DNA of 64,000 nucleotides from Sterolibacterium sp. (GCA_018061005.1 JAGOVA010000002.1:62001-126000); one strand, 5' to 3'; shown: positions 17,341 to 28,387, counted from the first letter of the stretch. Translations and numbers: made by a program. Notes: generated by a model not told the origin, from the letters alone.

Positions 17341-19224
17341 ATGAGCAACCAGTTTCAACTGATGCGCGAACAGCGCTTTCGACCCTTTTTCTTCACCCAG
17401 TTCCTCGGCGCATTCAATGACAACGTCTTCAAGACGGCATTGATCACGCTGGTCACCTTCCATACCGGCCAGCTCACGCAGATGGATGGCAAGACGCTGG
17501 CGACCCTGCTGCCCGGGCTGTTCATCCTGCCATTTTTCCTGTTCTCGGCCACCTGCGGGCAGATTGCCGACAAGTATGAAAAGGGCCGCGTGGCGCGCGC
17601 CGTGAAGCTGTTCGAGATCGGCGTCATGCTGCTGGCCGCCTGGGGTTTCGTCGCCCAGCTGCTGTGGCCACTGGTCGCCGCACTCTTCCTGATGGGCTTG
17701 CACTCAACCCTGTTTGGCCCCGTCAAATACGCCTATCTGCCTCAGCAACTGCGCCAGGATGAACTGGTGGGCGGCAATGGCATGATCGAAATGGGCACCT
17801 TCGTCGCCATCCTGCTGGGGCAGATAGGCGGTGCCTGGCTGGCAACCCGTCCCCAGGGCGGTGCGCTGGCCGCGTTGACGGTCGTCGGCATCGCCGTGCT
17901 CGGCTATCAGGCCAGCCGTGCGATTCCGCTGTCACCGGCGGCCGATCCGCAGCTACGCATCAACTGGAATCCCCTCACCGAAACCTGGCGCAATCTGGTT
18001 TTTGTCCGTGGCAATCGCACCGTCTGGCTATCGATCCTCGGCATCTCGTGGTTCTGGTTTTATGGCGCGACCATCCTCGCACAATTTCCCAATTACGCCC
18101 GCGAAGTGCTGGGCGGCGACGAACGCGTATTCATCCTGCTGCTGGCCGTGTTTTCCTTCGGTGTGGGCAGCGGCTCGCTGCTCTGCGAAAAACTCTCGGG
18201 ACGACTGGTGGAAATCGGCCTGGTGCCCTTCGGTGCCATCGGCCTGACGCTGTTCGGCGTCGATCTGTATTTCGCCAGCCCATCGGCCACCGTGGCAACC
18301 ACCGCCACCACAGATCTCAGCCATTTTCTCTCGGTGGCCGCCCACTGGCGCGTGCTGGCCGATATCGCCCTGATTGGCCTGTTCGGTGGCTTTTACATTG
18401 TGCCGATGTACGCCCTGATCCAGACCCGCAGCGAACCCACCCATCAATCGCGCGTCATCGCCGCCAACAACATCATGAACGCCCTGTTCATGGTCGCCTC
18501 AGCCGGCCTGTCGATGCTGGCTTTCAAGGCGGGGCTGACGATCCCCGAACTGTTCCTCGCCACGGCGCTATTCAACGCGGTGGTCGCCATTTACATCTAC
18601 ACGCTGGTGCCGGAATATCTGCTGCGCTTCATTTTCTGGATCCTGATCCACAGCGTCTACCGGCTGAAGAAAGACGGCATCGAACACATCCCCGCCGAGG
18701 GCGCCGCATTGCTGACCTGCAATCACGTCAGCTTTGTGGATGCACTGATCATTTCAGCCGCCTGCCCGCGCCCCATCCGCTTCATCATGGATCACCGCAT
18801 CTTCAAGATGCCGCTGCTGAGTTTCATCTTCCGTGAAAGCCGCGCCATCCCGATTGCACCCGCCAAGGAAAACCCGCAGATGCTCGAACAGGCATATGCA
18901 GAAGTCGCGCGTGCGCTGGCGGCAGGTGATCTGGTCTGCATCTTCCCCGAAGGCGCGATCACCTGGACGGGCGAAGTGGGTCCCTTCAAAAATGGCGTCA
19001 CGCGCATCCTCGAAAGCACCCCGGTTCCCGTCATCCCGCTGGCACTGCGCGGCCTATGGCAGAGCTTCTTCTCACGCAAGGATGGCCCAGCGATGACGCA
19101 TTACGAGCGTTTCAAGCCCTTCCGCGCCGTGCGCCTATTGGTGGGCACTGCACTCCCGCCCACGGAGGCTCAGCCCGAAAAGCTCCGCGAACTGACCCTG
19201 GCCATGCGCGGCAAGGCACGCTAA
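17341..19224 (+). CDS. LplT-like MFS transporter fused to PlsC acyltransferase
   Basis: 627 residues. Residues ~10-420 form a 12-helix MFS domain resembling LplT lysophospholipid flippase (opening RFRPFFFTQFLGAFNDNVFK). The C-terminal ~200 residues are a PlsC-type glycerophospholipid acyltransferase with NHVSFVD (HX4D catalytic motif) and FPEGAIT. The AMP-ligase domain found in three-part LplT-Aas fusions is absent, so acyl groups must come from elsewhere. The likely job is to import lysophospholipid and re-acylate it in the inner membrane. Confidence 0.88.
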   Translation: MSNQFQLMREQRFRPFFFTQFLGAFNDNVFKTALITLVTFHTGQLTQMDGKTLATLLPGLFILPFFLFSATCGQIADKYEKGRVARAVKLFEIGVMLLAAWGFVAQLLWPLVAALFLMGLHSTLFGPVKYAYLPQQLRQDELVGGNGMIEMGTFVAILLGQIGGAWLATRPQGGALAALTVVGIAVLGYQASRAIPLSPAADPQLRINWNPLTETWRNLVFVRGNRTVWLSILGISWFWFYGATILAQFPNYAREVLGGDERVFILLLAVFSFGVGSGSLLCEKLSGRLVEIGLVPFGAIGLTLFGVDLYFASPSATVATTATTDLSHFLSVAAHWRVLADIALIGLFGGFYIVPMYALIQTRSEPTHQSRVIAANNIMNALFMVASAGLSMLAFKAGLTIPELFLATALFNAVVAIYIYTLVPEYLLRFIFWILIHSVYRLKKDGIEHIPAEGAALLTCNHVSFVDALIISAACPRPIRFIMDHRIFKMPLLSFIFRESRAIPIAPAKENPQMLEQAYAEVARALAAGDLVCIFPEGAITWTGEVGPFKNGVTRILESTPVPVIPLALRGLWQSFFSRKDGPAMTHYERFKPFRAVRLLVGTALPPTEAQPEKLRELTLAMRGKAR

Positions 19225-19231
19225 ACAGGGG

Positions 19232-22200
19232 TCAGAGGATCGGTGCCAACCAGCGTTCCGCCGTGGCGATGTCCATGCCTTTGCGCTGCGCCCAGTCTTC
19301 GAGCTGATCGCGACCGATCTTGCTGATGGCGAAGTAGTGAGATTCGGGATGCGCGAAATACAACCCAGAAACTGCCGCAGCCGGCATCATCGCGTAGCTT
19401 TCGGTGAGCAGGATGCTAGCGTTCGTTTCCGCATCGAGCAGGGCAAACAGCGTGCCTTTCTCGGTGTGATCCGGGCAGGCCGGGTAGCCTGCGGCCGGGC
19501 GTATGCCTGCGTATTTTTCGTCGATCAGCGCATCGAGCGATAGCTGTTCATGAGCGGCGTAACCCCAGTAATCGAGGCGCACCTGATGATGCAGCCACTC
19601 GGCGCAGGCTTCCGCAAGACGATCCGCCAATGACTTGAGCATGATGGCGTGATAGTCATCGTGTTGCGCCATGAATTCCTCAAGCCTGGTTTCAATGCCG
19701 ATGCCGGCAGTGCAGGCAAACGCCCCCATCCAGTCGGGCGTGTTTGTAGTATTCGTGCCCACCGGAGCTACGAAATCGGCCAGGCTCTGGTTGGGTTTGC
19801 CAGACGGCCGCTGCTGCTGCTGGCGCAGGCAATGGAAGGTCGTGCGCCGCGTGGTGCGGCTTTCATCGGTATACACGATGAGATCATCGCCCTCGCTATT
19901 GGCCGGGAACAGGCCGAACACGGCGTGCGCGGTCAGCCATTTTTCAGCCACGATCTGTTTGAGCATCGTCTGGGCATCGGCAAACACGCTGCGCGCCTGA
20001 GCGGCCACATCCGCACCCACCTTGGCATCGTCGAGGATGCCCGGATAGCCGCCCGCCAGATCCCAGGTCTGGAAATAAGGCCCCCAGTCGATGTATTCCA
20101 CGAGTTGCGCCAGATCAATATCGCGCAACGCCGTCACCCCCGTCTGACGCGGCTGAACCGGGGCATAACTCAACACCGCACGATTGGCGCGCGCTTCTTC
20201 CAGGGACACCAGCGCCACGCCCTTTTTGGCCGCGTGCTGGGCGCGCAACTTTTCGTAATCGGCCGCTACTTCCGCCTTGAACTTCTCCGCCTGGGTTTCT
20301 GACAAAAGTTTGGAAACCACGCCCACCGCGCGCGAGGCATCCGGCACATAAACAACGGCTTGCTGGTAGTTCGGCGCAATCTTGATCGCCGTATGGGCGC
20401 GGCTGGTCGTCGCTCCGCCGATCAGCAGCGGGATGTCCACCCCCTGCCGCTGCATTTCTCCAGCCACATGCGCCATTTCTTCCAGCGAAGGCGTGATGAG
20501 ACCCGACAAGCCGATGATGTCGGCATGATGCTCGCGCGCTGCGGCAAGAATCCTGTCGGCAGGCACCATCACACCCAGGTCGATCACCTCGTAACCATTG
20601 CACCCCAGCACCACACCGACGATGTTCTTGCCGATGTCATGCACATCGCCCTTGACGGTGGCCATGACGATGCGCCCCTTCGCCACCGCACCGGTCTTCT
20701 GCTTTTCCGCCTCGATGTACGGCAGCAGATGCGCCACTGCCTGCTTCATCACGCGCGCGGATTTCACCACCTGCGGCAGGAACATCTTGCCCGCACCAAA
20801 CAGGTCACCGACCTGGTTCATACCGTCCATCAACGGCCCTTCGATCACTGACAGCGGCTTATCCCCCGCCGCTTCAGCCGCCAGCCGTGCCTCTTCGGTA
20901 TCCTCGACCACAAAATCGGTCAAGCCTTTAACCAGCGCGTGCGCCAGACGGGCGCCGACCGGCTCCTTGCGCCAGGCCAGATCCTGCACCTGCTCTTTCG
21001 CCGTCCCTTTAACGTTCTGCGCGGCTTCGACCAGCCGCTCACCGGCCTCTGGCGACTGGTTCAGCACCACCGCTTCAACGCGGGCACGCAACGCCGCATC
21101 GAGATCGTCATACACCCCCAGCTGCCCGGCGTTGACGATACCCATCGTCATCCCGGCCTGAATCGCGTGGTACAAAAAGACGGTGTGGATCGCCTCACGC
21201 ACCGGATCATTGCCCCGGAACGAGAATGAGACATTGGAAACGCCGCCCGACACGCCGGCAAACGGCAGATTGGCACGAATCCAGCGGGTCGCCTCGATGA
21301 AATCAACCGCGTAATTGTTATGCTCCTCGATCCCCGTAGCAATCGCAAACACATTGGGATCGAAAATGATGTCTTCGGGCGGAAAACCCACGTTGGTCAG
21401 CAAGCGATAAGCCCGCTGGCAGATGTCCGTCTTGCGCTCGAAGGTATCGGCCTGCCCCTGCTCGTCAAACGCCATGACGATCGCCGCCGCCCCATACCGG
21501 CGGATCAGCTTCGCCTGCTGCAAGAACGGCTCGATCCCTTCCTTGAGCGAAATCGAATTGACGATGCCCTTGCCCTGCAGACATTTCAGCCCGGCTTCGA
21601 GCACTTCCCACTTCGATGAATCGATCATCACCGGCACACGCGAAATGTCCGGCTCGCTACCGATCAGGTTCAGAAAGCGCACCATCGCCGCCTTCGAATC
21701 CAGCATGGCTTCATCCATGTTGATATCGATGACCTGCGCGCCGGCATCCACCTGATTGCGCGCCACCGCAATCGCCTTGTCATACTCGCCATTGAGAACC
21801 AGCCGGGCAAAGGCCTTCGAGCCGGTGACGTTGGTGCGCTCACCGACGTTCACAAACAGCGATTTTTTACCAATGTTGAACGGCTCCAGCCCGGACAATC
21901 GCAACTCCTGCGGCAGCCCCGCAGGACGACGCGGCGGCAAGCCCTCAAGGGATTTTGCAATCACCCGGATGTGATCCGGTGTTGTGCCACAACAGCCGCC
22001 CGCCACATTGATGATGCCCGCCTCCGCCCATTCGCGAATCGAAGCCGCCAGCATCTCCGGCGTTTCATCGTAACCGCCAAAGGCATTGGGCAGACCCGCG
22101 TTAGGATGCGCGGAAACAAAGCAGTCGCACAAGCCCGACAACTCAGCGACATACTGACGCAGCTCGTTCGCCCCCAGCGCGCAGTTCAGACCGAAGGTTA

Positions 22201-22924
22201 GCGGCCGGGCATGACGCAGCGAATTCCAGAACGCCTCCGCCGTCTGCCCCGATAAGGTGCGGCCAGACGCATCGGTAATCGTGCCGGAAATCATCACCGG
22301 CCAGCGTCGCCCGGCTGTTTCAAAGAACTGCTCGATGGCAAACAGCGCAGCCTTGGCGTTGAGCGTATCGAACACCGTTTCCACCAGCAGCAGATCCGCG
22401 CCGCCGTCGGTCAGCCCACGGATGGCGATCAGGTAATCCGCCACCAGTTCATCAAACTGCACATTGCGGAAACCCGGATCATTCACATCCGGCGAAATCG
22501 ACGCCGTGCGCGAAGTCGGCCCCAGCACGCCCGCCACAAAACGCGGCTTGTGCGGCGTCTGGGCGGTGTAGATGTCACACGCCTCACGCGCCAGCCGCGC
22601 CCCGGCAAAATTGAGCTCATACACCAACGGTTCCAGCGCGTAATCCGCCTGCGAAAGTGCCGTCGAATTGAAGGTGTTGGTTTCAAGAATATCCGCCCCC
22701 GCAGCGAGATATTCCTCATGTATCCCGCGGATTACCTCGGGCTTGGTCAGCAACAGCAGATCGTTATTGCCCTTCAGATCCCGGCCATGATCGGCAAAAC
22801 GCGCCCCGCGATAATCCACCTCCGCCAGCCCGTGCCGCTGGATCATCGTCCCCATCGCCCCATCCAGGATCAGGATGCGCTGACTAAGGAGCGTGCGGAG
22901 TTCTTGCGTGCGATCAGGCTGCAT
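19232..22924 (-). CDS. metH: Cobalamin-dependent methionine synthase
   Basis: 1230 residues with all four MetH modules. The homocysteine-binding barrel ends with the zinc ligands [10 protein letters not shown]. The pterin-binding domain starts near [16 protein letters not shown]. The B12 cap and B12-binding domain carry [15 protein letters not shown], with His as the lower cobalt ligand. The C-terminal SAM-reactivation domain includes [15 protein letters not shown]. It transfers methyl from methyl-THF to homocysteine. Length is standard. It is divergent from the cas operon with a 141-bp gap, in which I see no cobalamin or SAM riboswitch. Confidence 0.97.
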   Translation of the reverse strand: MQPDRTQELRTLLSQRILILDGAMGTMIQRHGLAEVDYRGARFADHGRDLKGNNDLLLLTKPEVIRGIHEEYLAAGADILETNTFNSTALSQADYALEPLVYELNFAGARLAREACDIYTAQTPHKPRFVAGVLGPTSRTASISPDVNDPGFRNVQFDELVADYLIAIRGLTDGGADLLLVETVFDTLNAKAALFAIEQFFETAGRRWPVMISGTITDASGRTLSGQTAEAFWNSLRHARPLTFGLNCALGANELRQYVAELSGLCDCFVSAHPNAGLPNAFGGYDETPEMLAASIREWAEAGIINVAGGCCGTTPDHIRVIAKSLEGLPPRRPAGLPQELRLSGLEPFNIGKKSLFVNVGERTNVTGSKAFARLVLNGEYDKAIAVARNQVDAGAQVIDINMDEAMLDSKAAMVRFLNLIGSEPDISRVPVMIDSSKWEVLEAGLKCLQGKGIVNSISLKEGIEPFLQQAKLIRRYGAAAIVMAFDEQGQADTFERKTDICQRAYRLLTNVGFPPEDIIFDPNVFAIATGIEEHNNYAVDFIEATRWIRANLPFAGVSGGVSNVSFSFRGNDPVREAIHTVFLYHAIQAGMTMGIVNAGQLGVYDDLDAALRARVEAVVLNQSPEAGERLVEAAQNVKGTAKEQVQDLAWRKEPVGARLAHALVKGLTDFVVEDTEEARLAAEAAGDKPLSVIEGPLMDGMNQVGDLFGAGKMFLPQVVKSARVMKQAVAHLLPYIEAEKQKTGAVAKGRIVMATVKGDVHDIGKNIVGVVLGCNGYEVIDLGVMVPADRILAAAREHHADIIGLSGLITPSLEEMAHVAGEMQRQGVDIPLLIGGATTSRAHTAIKIAPNYQQAVVYVPDASRAVGVVSKLLSETQAEKFKAEVAADYEKLRAQHAAKKGVALVSLEEARANRAVLSYAPVQPRQTGVTALRDIDLAQLVEYIDWGPYFQTWDLAGGYPGILDDAKVGADVAAQARSVFADAQTMLKQIVAEKWLTAHAVFGLFPANSEGDDLIVYTDESRTTRRTTFHCLRQQQQRPSGKPNQSLADFVAPVGTNTTNTPDWMGAFACTAGIGIETRLEEFMAQHDDYHAIMLKSLADRLAEACAEWLHHQVRLDYWGYAAHEQLSLDALIDEKYAGIRPAAGYPACPDHTEKGTLFALLDAETNASILLTESYAMMPAAAVSGLYFAHPESHYFAISKIGRDQLEDWAQRKGMDIATAERWLAPIL

Positions 22925-23065
22925 GGCGGGCCAGAAGAAGTAAGCGAATTGCTGATTTTAACATGGGGCACAAGGCACTTTGTCGCACAGGCTCCCACAG
23001 ATTCCACAGGCCACCCAGTAAAATCACAGCGCATAACAACAACATCTAAAGTGGGATACTCGGAA
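22925..23065. promoter_or_regulatory. Divergent promoter region metH / cas3
   Basis: 141 bp between two divergent start codons must hold both promoters. GGA lies just upstream of the cas3 ATG. No operator, riboswitch or strong consensus promoter could be picked out by eye. Confidence 0.4.
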
Positions 23066-25294
23066 ATGCCAGATACGCTCACCCATGCCTCCGCCGATAT
23101 ACCCATGGCACATTGCAGACAGGAAGAAACCACCCTGCACCCGCATCCCATGGATGAGCACCTGTGCTCGACCGCCAATGTCGCCGCTTCTTTTGCGCCG
23201 CCCCATGGCGCGTCATGGGCACATCTGGCCGGGCTTTGGCACGATCTGGGGAAATACCGACCGGGCTTCCAACGTTACATACTCCAGAACAACGAAGCCT
23301 CCGCATCCGACCCGGTTGCTCGGGCTGACAAAACCCATTCAGCCGCAGGCGCGTTACTGGCGCTTGACCGCTTTGGCGATGCCGGGCGGGTACTGGCCTA
23401 TCTGATTGCCAGCCATCATGCCGGTTTGTATGACTGGCATGATCTGGCCAGCCGTTTGCAGGATGACGCCACACGAACTGAACTCAACGAAGCCTTGCAG
23501 CATGCCCCGGTAAGCATCGCGCACCCCGACACTGATCATGCCGACGATTTGCGGCAGGTGCCCGGTGGCAAGGCAGGCTTTGCACTCTGGCTGCGGATGC
23601 TGTTCTCTTGTCTGGTCGATGCCGACTTTCTCGATACGGAAGCCTTCATGTCACAGCGCAAAGCCAGCGCCCGATCCGGTTATCCAGCGATGTCCACACT
23701 GAGTGAACGCTTTCAGCATCACATGGCTGGAAAAACCGCCGCAGCACCCGCCACACCCGTCAACACCCTCCGCCAGACGGTATTGCAGCAATGCACAGAA
23801 CGCGCCCACGGCAAGCCCGGCATCTATACGCTGACCGTACCCACCGGCGGCGGCAAAACACTTTCTTCACTGGCATTCGCCCTCACCCACGCCCATCAGC
23901 ACGGCAAGCGTCGCATCATCTACGCCATTCCCTACACCAGCATCGTCGAACAGACCGCCGATGTCTTCGCCGAGATTTTTTCTGCCGAAAACATCGTTGA
24001 ACACCACAGCCAGATCGAAGCCGAACCCGGCCAGGAAACCACCCGCTCGCGGCTGGCCTGTGAAAACTGGGACGCACCGCTGATCGTCACCACCAATGTG
24101 CAACTCTTCGAATCGCTGTTTGCCGCCAAAACCTCACGTTGCCGCAAACTGCACAATCTCATCGACAGTGTCATCATTCTCGACGAAGCGCAATGCCTGC
24201 CGCCCGAATACCTCCAGCCGATCCTCGACGTACTCAGTCTGCTGACCGCACATTACGGCGTGACCGTCGTGCTGTGCACCGCCACACAACCCGCACTGGC
24301 CAGTCGGCGATATTTTGACGCCCAGCGTAACCGGCGCGGCCTGGATCACGTTACCGAAATCATCGATCAGCCCAATGAACTCTTCCGGCAACTCGATCGA
24401 GTGCAAGTACGCCTTCCCCAAGCCGATGCAGCCCCCACCCCCTGGCATGGCCTTGCCACCGAACTGAACCAGCGCGATTGCGTGCTCGTCATCGTCAACA
24501 CCCGCAAAGATGCACGCCAGCTCTGGCATTTATTGCCGCCAGAAACCCTGCACCTGTCCGCCCTGATGTGCGGTGCTCACCGCGCAGCCGTCATCACAGA
24601 AATTCGCCAGCGGCTGCAAGACAAACGCGAGGGACGCGATGCCAGACCACTGCGTGTCGTCAGCACCCAACTCGTCGAAGCCGGGGTGGATATCGATTTC
24701 CCCGTGGTCTATCGCGCTTACGCAGGGCTGGACTCACTGGCGCAGGCGGCAGGGCGCTGCAACCGCGAGGGCTTGCTCGAACGCGGCGAGCTGATTGCCT
24801 TCAACCCGCCGGAAGCCCCGCCGCGGGGTCTCATTCGCCAGGGTGCCGATGCCTGTCGCTCGGTGCTCTCCGGCCACGCCGAGTCTCCGTTGGTACCGGA
24901 ACTTTTCGAATCCTACTTCGACCGCCTCTACTTTGGCCTTGATCTTGACAAGAAAGGCATCGTCCGCGACCTGACGCCCGGCGCGCGGCTCGAAATCAAG
25001 TTCCGCACAGCGGCTGAAAACTTCAAGCTCATCGACGATGAAGCACAAGCCAGCGTCTTCGTGCGCTGGCCAGAACATCCCGACATTGAAAATATCGACA
25101 TGCTGCTGGCCACCCTGAAAAAACAAGGGCCGGAGCACTGGCTGATGCGCCAACTGCAGCGCAGTACCGTGACGGCAACCCCAACAGCGACCCAGACGCA
25201 GGCAACCTGCCGCGCCTGGACGCAGAATCCGGCCACGGCCTGGTCACCGATGTCTGCCTCAAGCGCAAGGTGCGCAACTTCGTCGGCCTGGTGA
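23066..25294 (+). pseudogene. cas3: Cas3 (type I-C), C-terminally truncated by fusion into cas7
   Basis: About 700 genuine residues, from ATG 23066 to about 25165. The HD nuclease has WHDLGKY and SHHAGLYDWHDL; the SF2 helicase has VPTGGGKT (Walker A), ILDEAQ (II), CTATQP (III) and VEAGVDIDFPVVYRA with AAGRCNREG (V/VI). The sequence follows Cas3 up to LMRQLQR, then reads 43 out-of-frame residues of cas7 ([13 protein letters not shown]...) to the stop at 25294. The C-terminal domain is therefore lost. HD and helicase cores are intact, so residual nuclease or helicase activity is possible. With cas5c and cas8c gone it cannot be recruited by a normal Cascade. Confidence 0.9.
25160..25173. other. 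Deletion junction joining cas3 to cas7
   Basis: Upstream of about 25165 the DNA reads as Cas3 (…LMRQLQR). From 25171 the -1 frame reads as Cas7 ([12 protein letters not shown]…). In a standard I-C operon the 3' end of cas3, all of cas5c, all of cas8c and the 5' end of cas7 lie between these points, which I estimate as 2.5-3 kb of missing DNA. The estimate comes from typical gene sizes, not from this sequence. Confidence 0.85.
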
Positions 25295-26025
25295 AAAACG
25301 AACAGCCGCCGTATGAAATCTATGTGAAGGAAAAGGCCATCCTCAACAACCAGCATCGTCGCGCCTATAAGGCCATTGGCCGTGAAGGTGCCCTCGAAGG
25401 CGACAGCAAAAAACGTAAAGGCGGTGATGCGGTCGAAGATGCGCGCAAATGGATGTGCGCCAACTTCTTCGATGTGCGCAGCTTTGGTGCCGTCATGTCG
25501 ACCGGCGTGAATTGCGGACAGGTACGCGGCCCGATCCAGATGACTTTCGCCCGTTCGGTCGAACCCGTCATTTCACAAGAGCATTCGATCACCCGCATGG
25601 CTGTCGCCACTGAAGCAGAAGCTGAAAAACAGGACGGCGACAACCGCACCATGGGCCGCAAACACACCGTACCCTACGGCCTCTATCGCGGCCACGGCTT
25701 TGTTTCGTCCTTCCTCGCCAAACAAACCGGCTTCGATAAAAACGATCTCGAACTCTACTGGCAGGCACTGGCGCAAATGTTCGAGCACGATCGTTCCGCC
25801 GCGCGCGGCCAGATGGCGACGCGCGGCCTCTACGTCTTCGAACACGAATCCGAGCTCGGCAATGCGCCGGCTCACGCACTATTTGAACGATTGAATGTCG
25901 AAAACAACGGTGAGGGTATTGCTCGCAATTTCAGTGCCTACACCATCGCATTTGATGGAAAAATTTTGCAAATAGGCGATTCCATACCAGCCGCACCGGG
26001 TGTTACCTTACGTCGTCTGGCCTGA
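25171..26025 (+). pseudogene. cas7: Cas7 (Csd2, type I-C backbone), N-terminus deleted
   Basis: 284 residues of Cas7c are preserved, from [17 protein letters not shown] to the normal-looking C-terminus (TLRRLA). [32 protein letters not shown] and SITRMAVAT are the usual blocks. The first ~16-18 residues and the start codon are missing. The only initiator in frame is GTG at 25270, which would discard another 33 conserved residues. The backbone subunit is therefore probably not made in functional form unless ribosomes shift frame from cas3. Confidence 0.88.
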
Positions 26026-26102
26026 AACCGGATTGCAGCTGAGGACATGAGAGAATGTGCCGGTTCACCACCTCAACGACCGGCCACCTCACCTTGAAAG
26101 GA

Positions 26103-26348
26103 ATGACCATGGATTGGAAAAGCCGCATCACCGTTGATCCGAAGGTGCTTGTCGGCAAGCCCATCATTCACGGCACGCGCATTTCCGTCGAATTACTAAT
26201 GGAACGTCTGGCCGACGGCTGGACGATGGAGCAAATTTTGGCATCCTACCCACGTGTCACGCGTAATGATGTACTCGCAGCCATCGCCTTTGTTACCGAA
26301 GTGTTCCGCGAAGAGGAATACGTCGCCATACAAAAGGCCTCGGCATGA
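26103..26348 (+). CDS. DUF433 protein, putative antitoxin
   Basis: 81 residues (MTMDWKSRITVDPKVLVGKP...). The pattern VDPKVLVGKPIIHGTRISVE followed by a short winged-helix-like segment is the DUF433 hallmark; such proteins are paired with DUF5615 partners as VapB-like antitoxins. AAAGGA lies just before the ATG at 26103. Its stop overlaps the start of the next gene by 4 bp (26345), which indicates coupling. It has been placed between cas7 and cas4, where I-C operons normally have nothing. Confidence 0.88.
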   Translation: MTMDWKSRITVDPKVLVGKPIIHGTRISVELLMERLADGWTMEQILASYPRVTRNDVLAAIAFVTEVFREEEYVAIQKASA

Positions 26349-26734
26349 CGCAACCGCCACGCTGGCTACTGAACGAGAACTTCCCGCAACCCGCCACCAG
26401 GCGTTTGCGAGAGGCGGGCTGGGACGTTGCCGCCATCAGCGACGACCAGCCGAGTGTCGACGACGAAACCGTGCTCAACCGCGCACGCCGGGAAGATCGC
26501 GCGCTGGTGACGTTCGACCGGGACTACGGCGAACTGGTATTTAAACGCAAGCTACCCGCGCCACGCATCATCCTGCTGCTACGCGTCACCCACTATCAAC
26601 CCACCGATCCCGCTGAATGGCTGATTGAGCTACAAGCGGCTCAGCAATTCGTCGATGGTTACTTTCACATCTTCGACGGACGCTCCATGCGCCGTCGCCC
26701 ACTACTGGAAACGCCCCATAGTGGAAGCACCTGA
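26345..26734 (+). CDS. DUF5615 PIN-like protein, putative toxin
   Basis: 129 residues. LLNENFPQPATRRLREAGWD and the later ALVTFDRDYGELVFKRK are the two conserved acidic blocks of DUF5615 (Mut7-C/PIN-like putative RNases). With DUF433 it forms a common toxin-antitoxin-like pair. The acidic residues (E/D/D) needed for metal binding are retained. It overlaps DUF433 by 4 bp upstream and the cas4 GTG by 14 bp downstream, so the pair is woven into the cas transcript. Toxic activity is not proven from sequence. Confidence 0.85.
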   Translation: MTQPPRWLLNENFPQPATRRLREAGWDVAAISDDQPSVDDETVLNRARREDRALVTFDRDYGELVFKRKLPAPRIILLLRVTHYQPTDPAEWLIELQAAQQFVDGYFHIFDGRSMRRRPLLETPHSGST

Positions 26735-27347
26735 CCCCATCCCGATCTCGGTAATCGAGCACTGGAGCTACTGCCCGCGCCAGTGCGCGCTGATCCACAT
26801 GGAACAAAGCTTCAACGAAAATCATCACACCCTGCACGGTCGCGCGCTGCATGCCACCGTCGACACCCCCGGCTATGAAATCCGTGCCGGAATTCGTGCC
26901 GAACGCGCACTACCAATCTGGTCGGACACGCTCGGGCTCGTCGGGCGAGCCGATATCGTCGAATTTCAAGCTGACGGCACCCCCTATCCCGTCGAATACA
27001 AACACGGCCCCAAACGCCAGCGCACCCATGACGACCTGCAACTGGCCGCCCAGGCACTCTGTCTCGAAGAAATGACCGGCAAACCCGTGCCCAAGGGCGC
27101 CATCTTCCATGCCAGCTCAAAACGTCGACGCGAAGTCCTCATCGATGCTGCCTTGAAAACAGCGCTGGCCACCACCCTCGCCGCCATACGCGATTGCCTG
27201 GATGCGGGACAACTGCCGCCCCCCATCCATGACGCGCGCTGCCGGGGCTGCTCGCTGATCGAACTCTGCCAACCCGAAGCCATGGCCGCACCGGAAAAGC
27301 TGAAACAATTGGCCGCCCGGCTATTCGACCCCGCACCAGATGCCTGA
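26721..27347 (+). CDS. cas4: Cas4 exonuclease (type I-C adaptation)
   Basis: 208 residues from a GTG at 26721. The RecB-like nuclease core includes GRADIVEFQADGTPYPVEYKHG (D...E-x-K motif). The four Fe-S cysteines are an early one in YCPRQC and the cluster CRGCSLIELC. Cas4 trims prespacers and sets PAM-dependent orientation together with Cas1-Cas2. The start is inside the DUF5615 gene. All key residues are intact, unlike the effector genes upstream. Confidence 0.9.
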   Translation: MEAPDPIPISVIEHWSYCPRQCALIHMEQSFNENHHTLHGRALHATVDTPGYEIRAGIRAERALPIWSDTLGLVGRADIVEFQADGTPYPVEYKHGPKRQRTHDDLQLAAQALCLEEMTGKPVPKGAIFHASSKRRREVLIDAALKTALATTLAAIRDCLDAGQLPPPIHDARCRGCSLIELCQPEAMAAPEKLKQLAARLFDPAPDA

Positions 27348-27353
27348 TCCGTC

Positions 27354-28385
27354 ATGACCGTCCTCCTCAACACACTCTATGTGACGTTGCCTCAAGCCTG
27401 GGTTTCACTCGACAACGACACCATCCACTTCGAAGTCGAACGGCAAACGCGTCTGCGCGTACCGTTGCACCACATCGGCAGCGTGGTTTGCCTGGGCAAT
27501 GCCACGTTTTCCACACCCCTCATGCACCGGTTGGCAGACGAAGGCATCGGCCTTGTTTTCTGCAATGAACATGGCCGATTCAAGGGGCGACTCGAAGGCC
27601 CCGTTTCTGGCAACGTCCTGCTACGTCGCGCCCAGCACACACACACAGACGACAGCACATTTACCCTGACACTGGCGCGCCACTTTGTTGCCGGCAAAAT
27701 TGCCAATAGCCGTCGCGTTCTGCTGCGCGCCGCGCGTGAAGCGCAAGCAGCAGACGAGCAACAAACACTTAGCCGGGCAGCCGACGATCTGGCCGCAGCC
27801 TTGCGTAGCCTGCCCGCCGCCAACAGCCTCGACATCCTGCGCGGCATTGAAGGTGCTGCTGCACGGCAATACTTCGCAGGGTTGAATCTGGTCGTACGGC
27901 AAGACAAGCGCGCCACTTTCATAATGGATGGTCGCAGCCGCCGCCCGCCGCGTGACCGCATGAATGCCCTGCTTTCCTTCCTCTACTCCCTGCTCATGAA
28001 CGATAGTCGCGGCGCCATCGAAGCCGCCGGACTCGACCCGCAGATCGGCTTCCTGCACGCCCTGCGCCCCGGGCGCGCCGCGCTGGCACTCGACCTCATG
28101 GAAGAACTTCGCCCCATGGCCGAGCGACTGGCACTCACCCTGATCAACCGTGGCCAAATCAACCCCAACGACTTTGATCTGCGCGAAGGCGGTGGCGTTC
28201 TGCTCAATGAAAAATCACGCAAAACCGTGCTGCTGGCCTATCAGGAACGCAAACAGGAAACCCTGGCACATCCCCTTTTCGAACAGCCCGTACCACTGGG
28301 CCTGGTTCCTCTCGTACAGGCACGCCTGCTGGCACGCACGATACGCGGCGAGATGGCCGCCTACCTTCCATTCCCCATCCGCTGA
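27354..28385 (+). CDS. cas1: Cas1 integrase (type I-C)
   Basis: 343 residues, the standard I-C length. It opens [20 protein letters not shown], has the all-alpha domain with ARQYFAGLN, and retains the metal-site elements around [18 protein letters not shown] and [23 protein letters not shown] (E, H, D/E ligands). It catalyses spacer integration with Cas2. It is spaced 6 nt after cas4 and 2 nt before cas2. No frameshift or lost motif is visible, so adaptation chemistry should be possible. Confidence 0.95.
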   Translation: MTVLLNTLYVTLPQAWVSLDNDTIHFEVERQTRLRVPLHHIGSVVCLGNATFSTPLMHRLADEGIGLVFCNEHGRFKGRLEGPVSGNVLLRRAQHTHTDDSTFTLTLARHFVAGKIANSRRVLLRAAREAQAADEQQTLSRAADDLAAALRSLPAANSLDILRGIEGAAARQYFAGLNLVVRQDKRATFIMDGRSRRPPRDRMNALLSFLYSLLMNDSRGAIEAAGLDPQIGFLHALRPGRAALALDLMEELRPMAERLALTLINRGQINPNDFDLREGGGVLLNEKSRKTVLLAYQERKQETLAHPLFEQPVPLGLVPLVQARLLARTIRGEMAAYLPFPIR

Positions 28386-28387
28386 AT

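Noticed and set aside
22925..23065. Cobalamin or SAM riboswitch before metH
   Set aside because: The gap is only 141 bp, shared with the cas3 promoter, and no B12-box-like or SAM-type core was seen.
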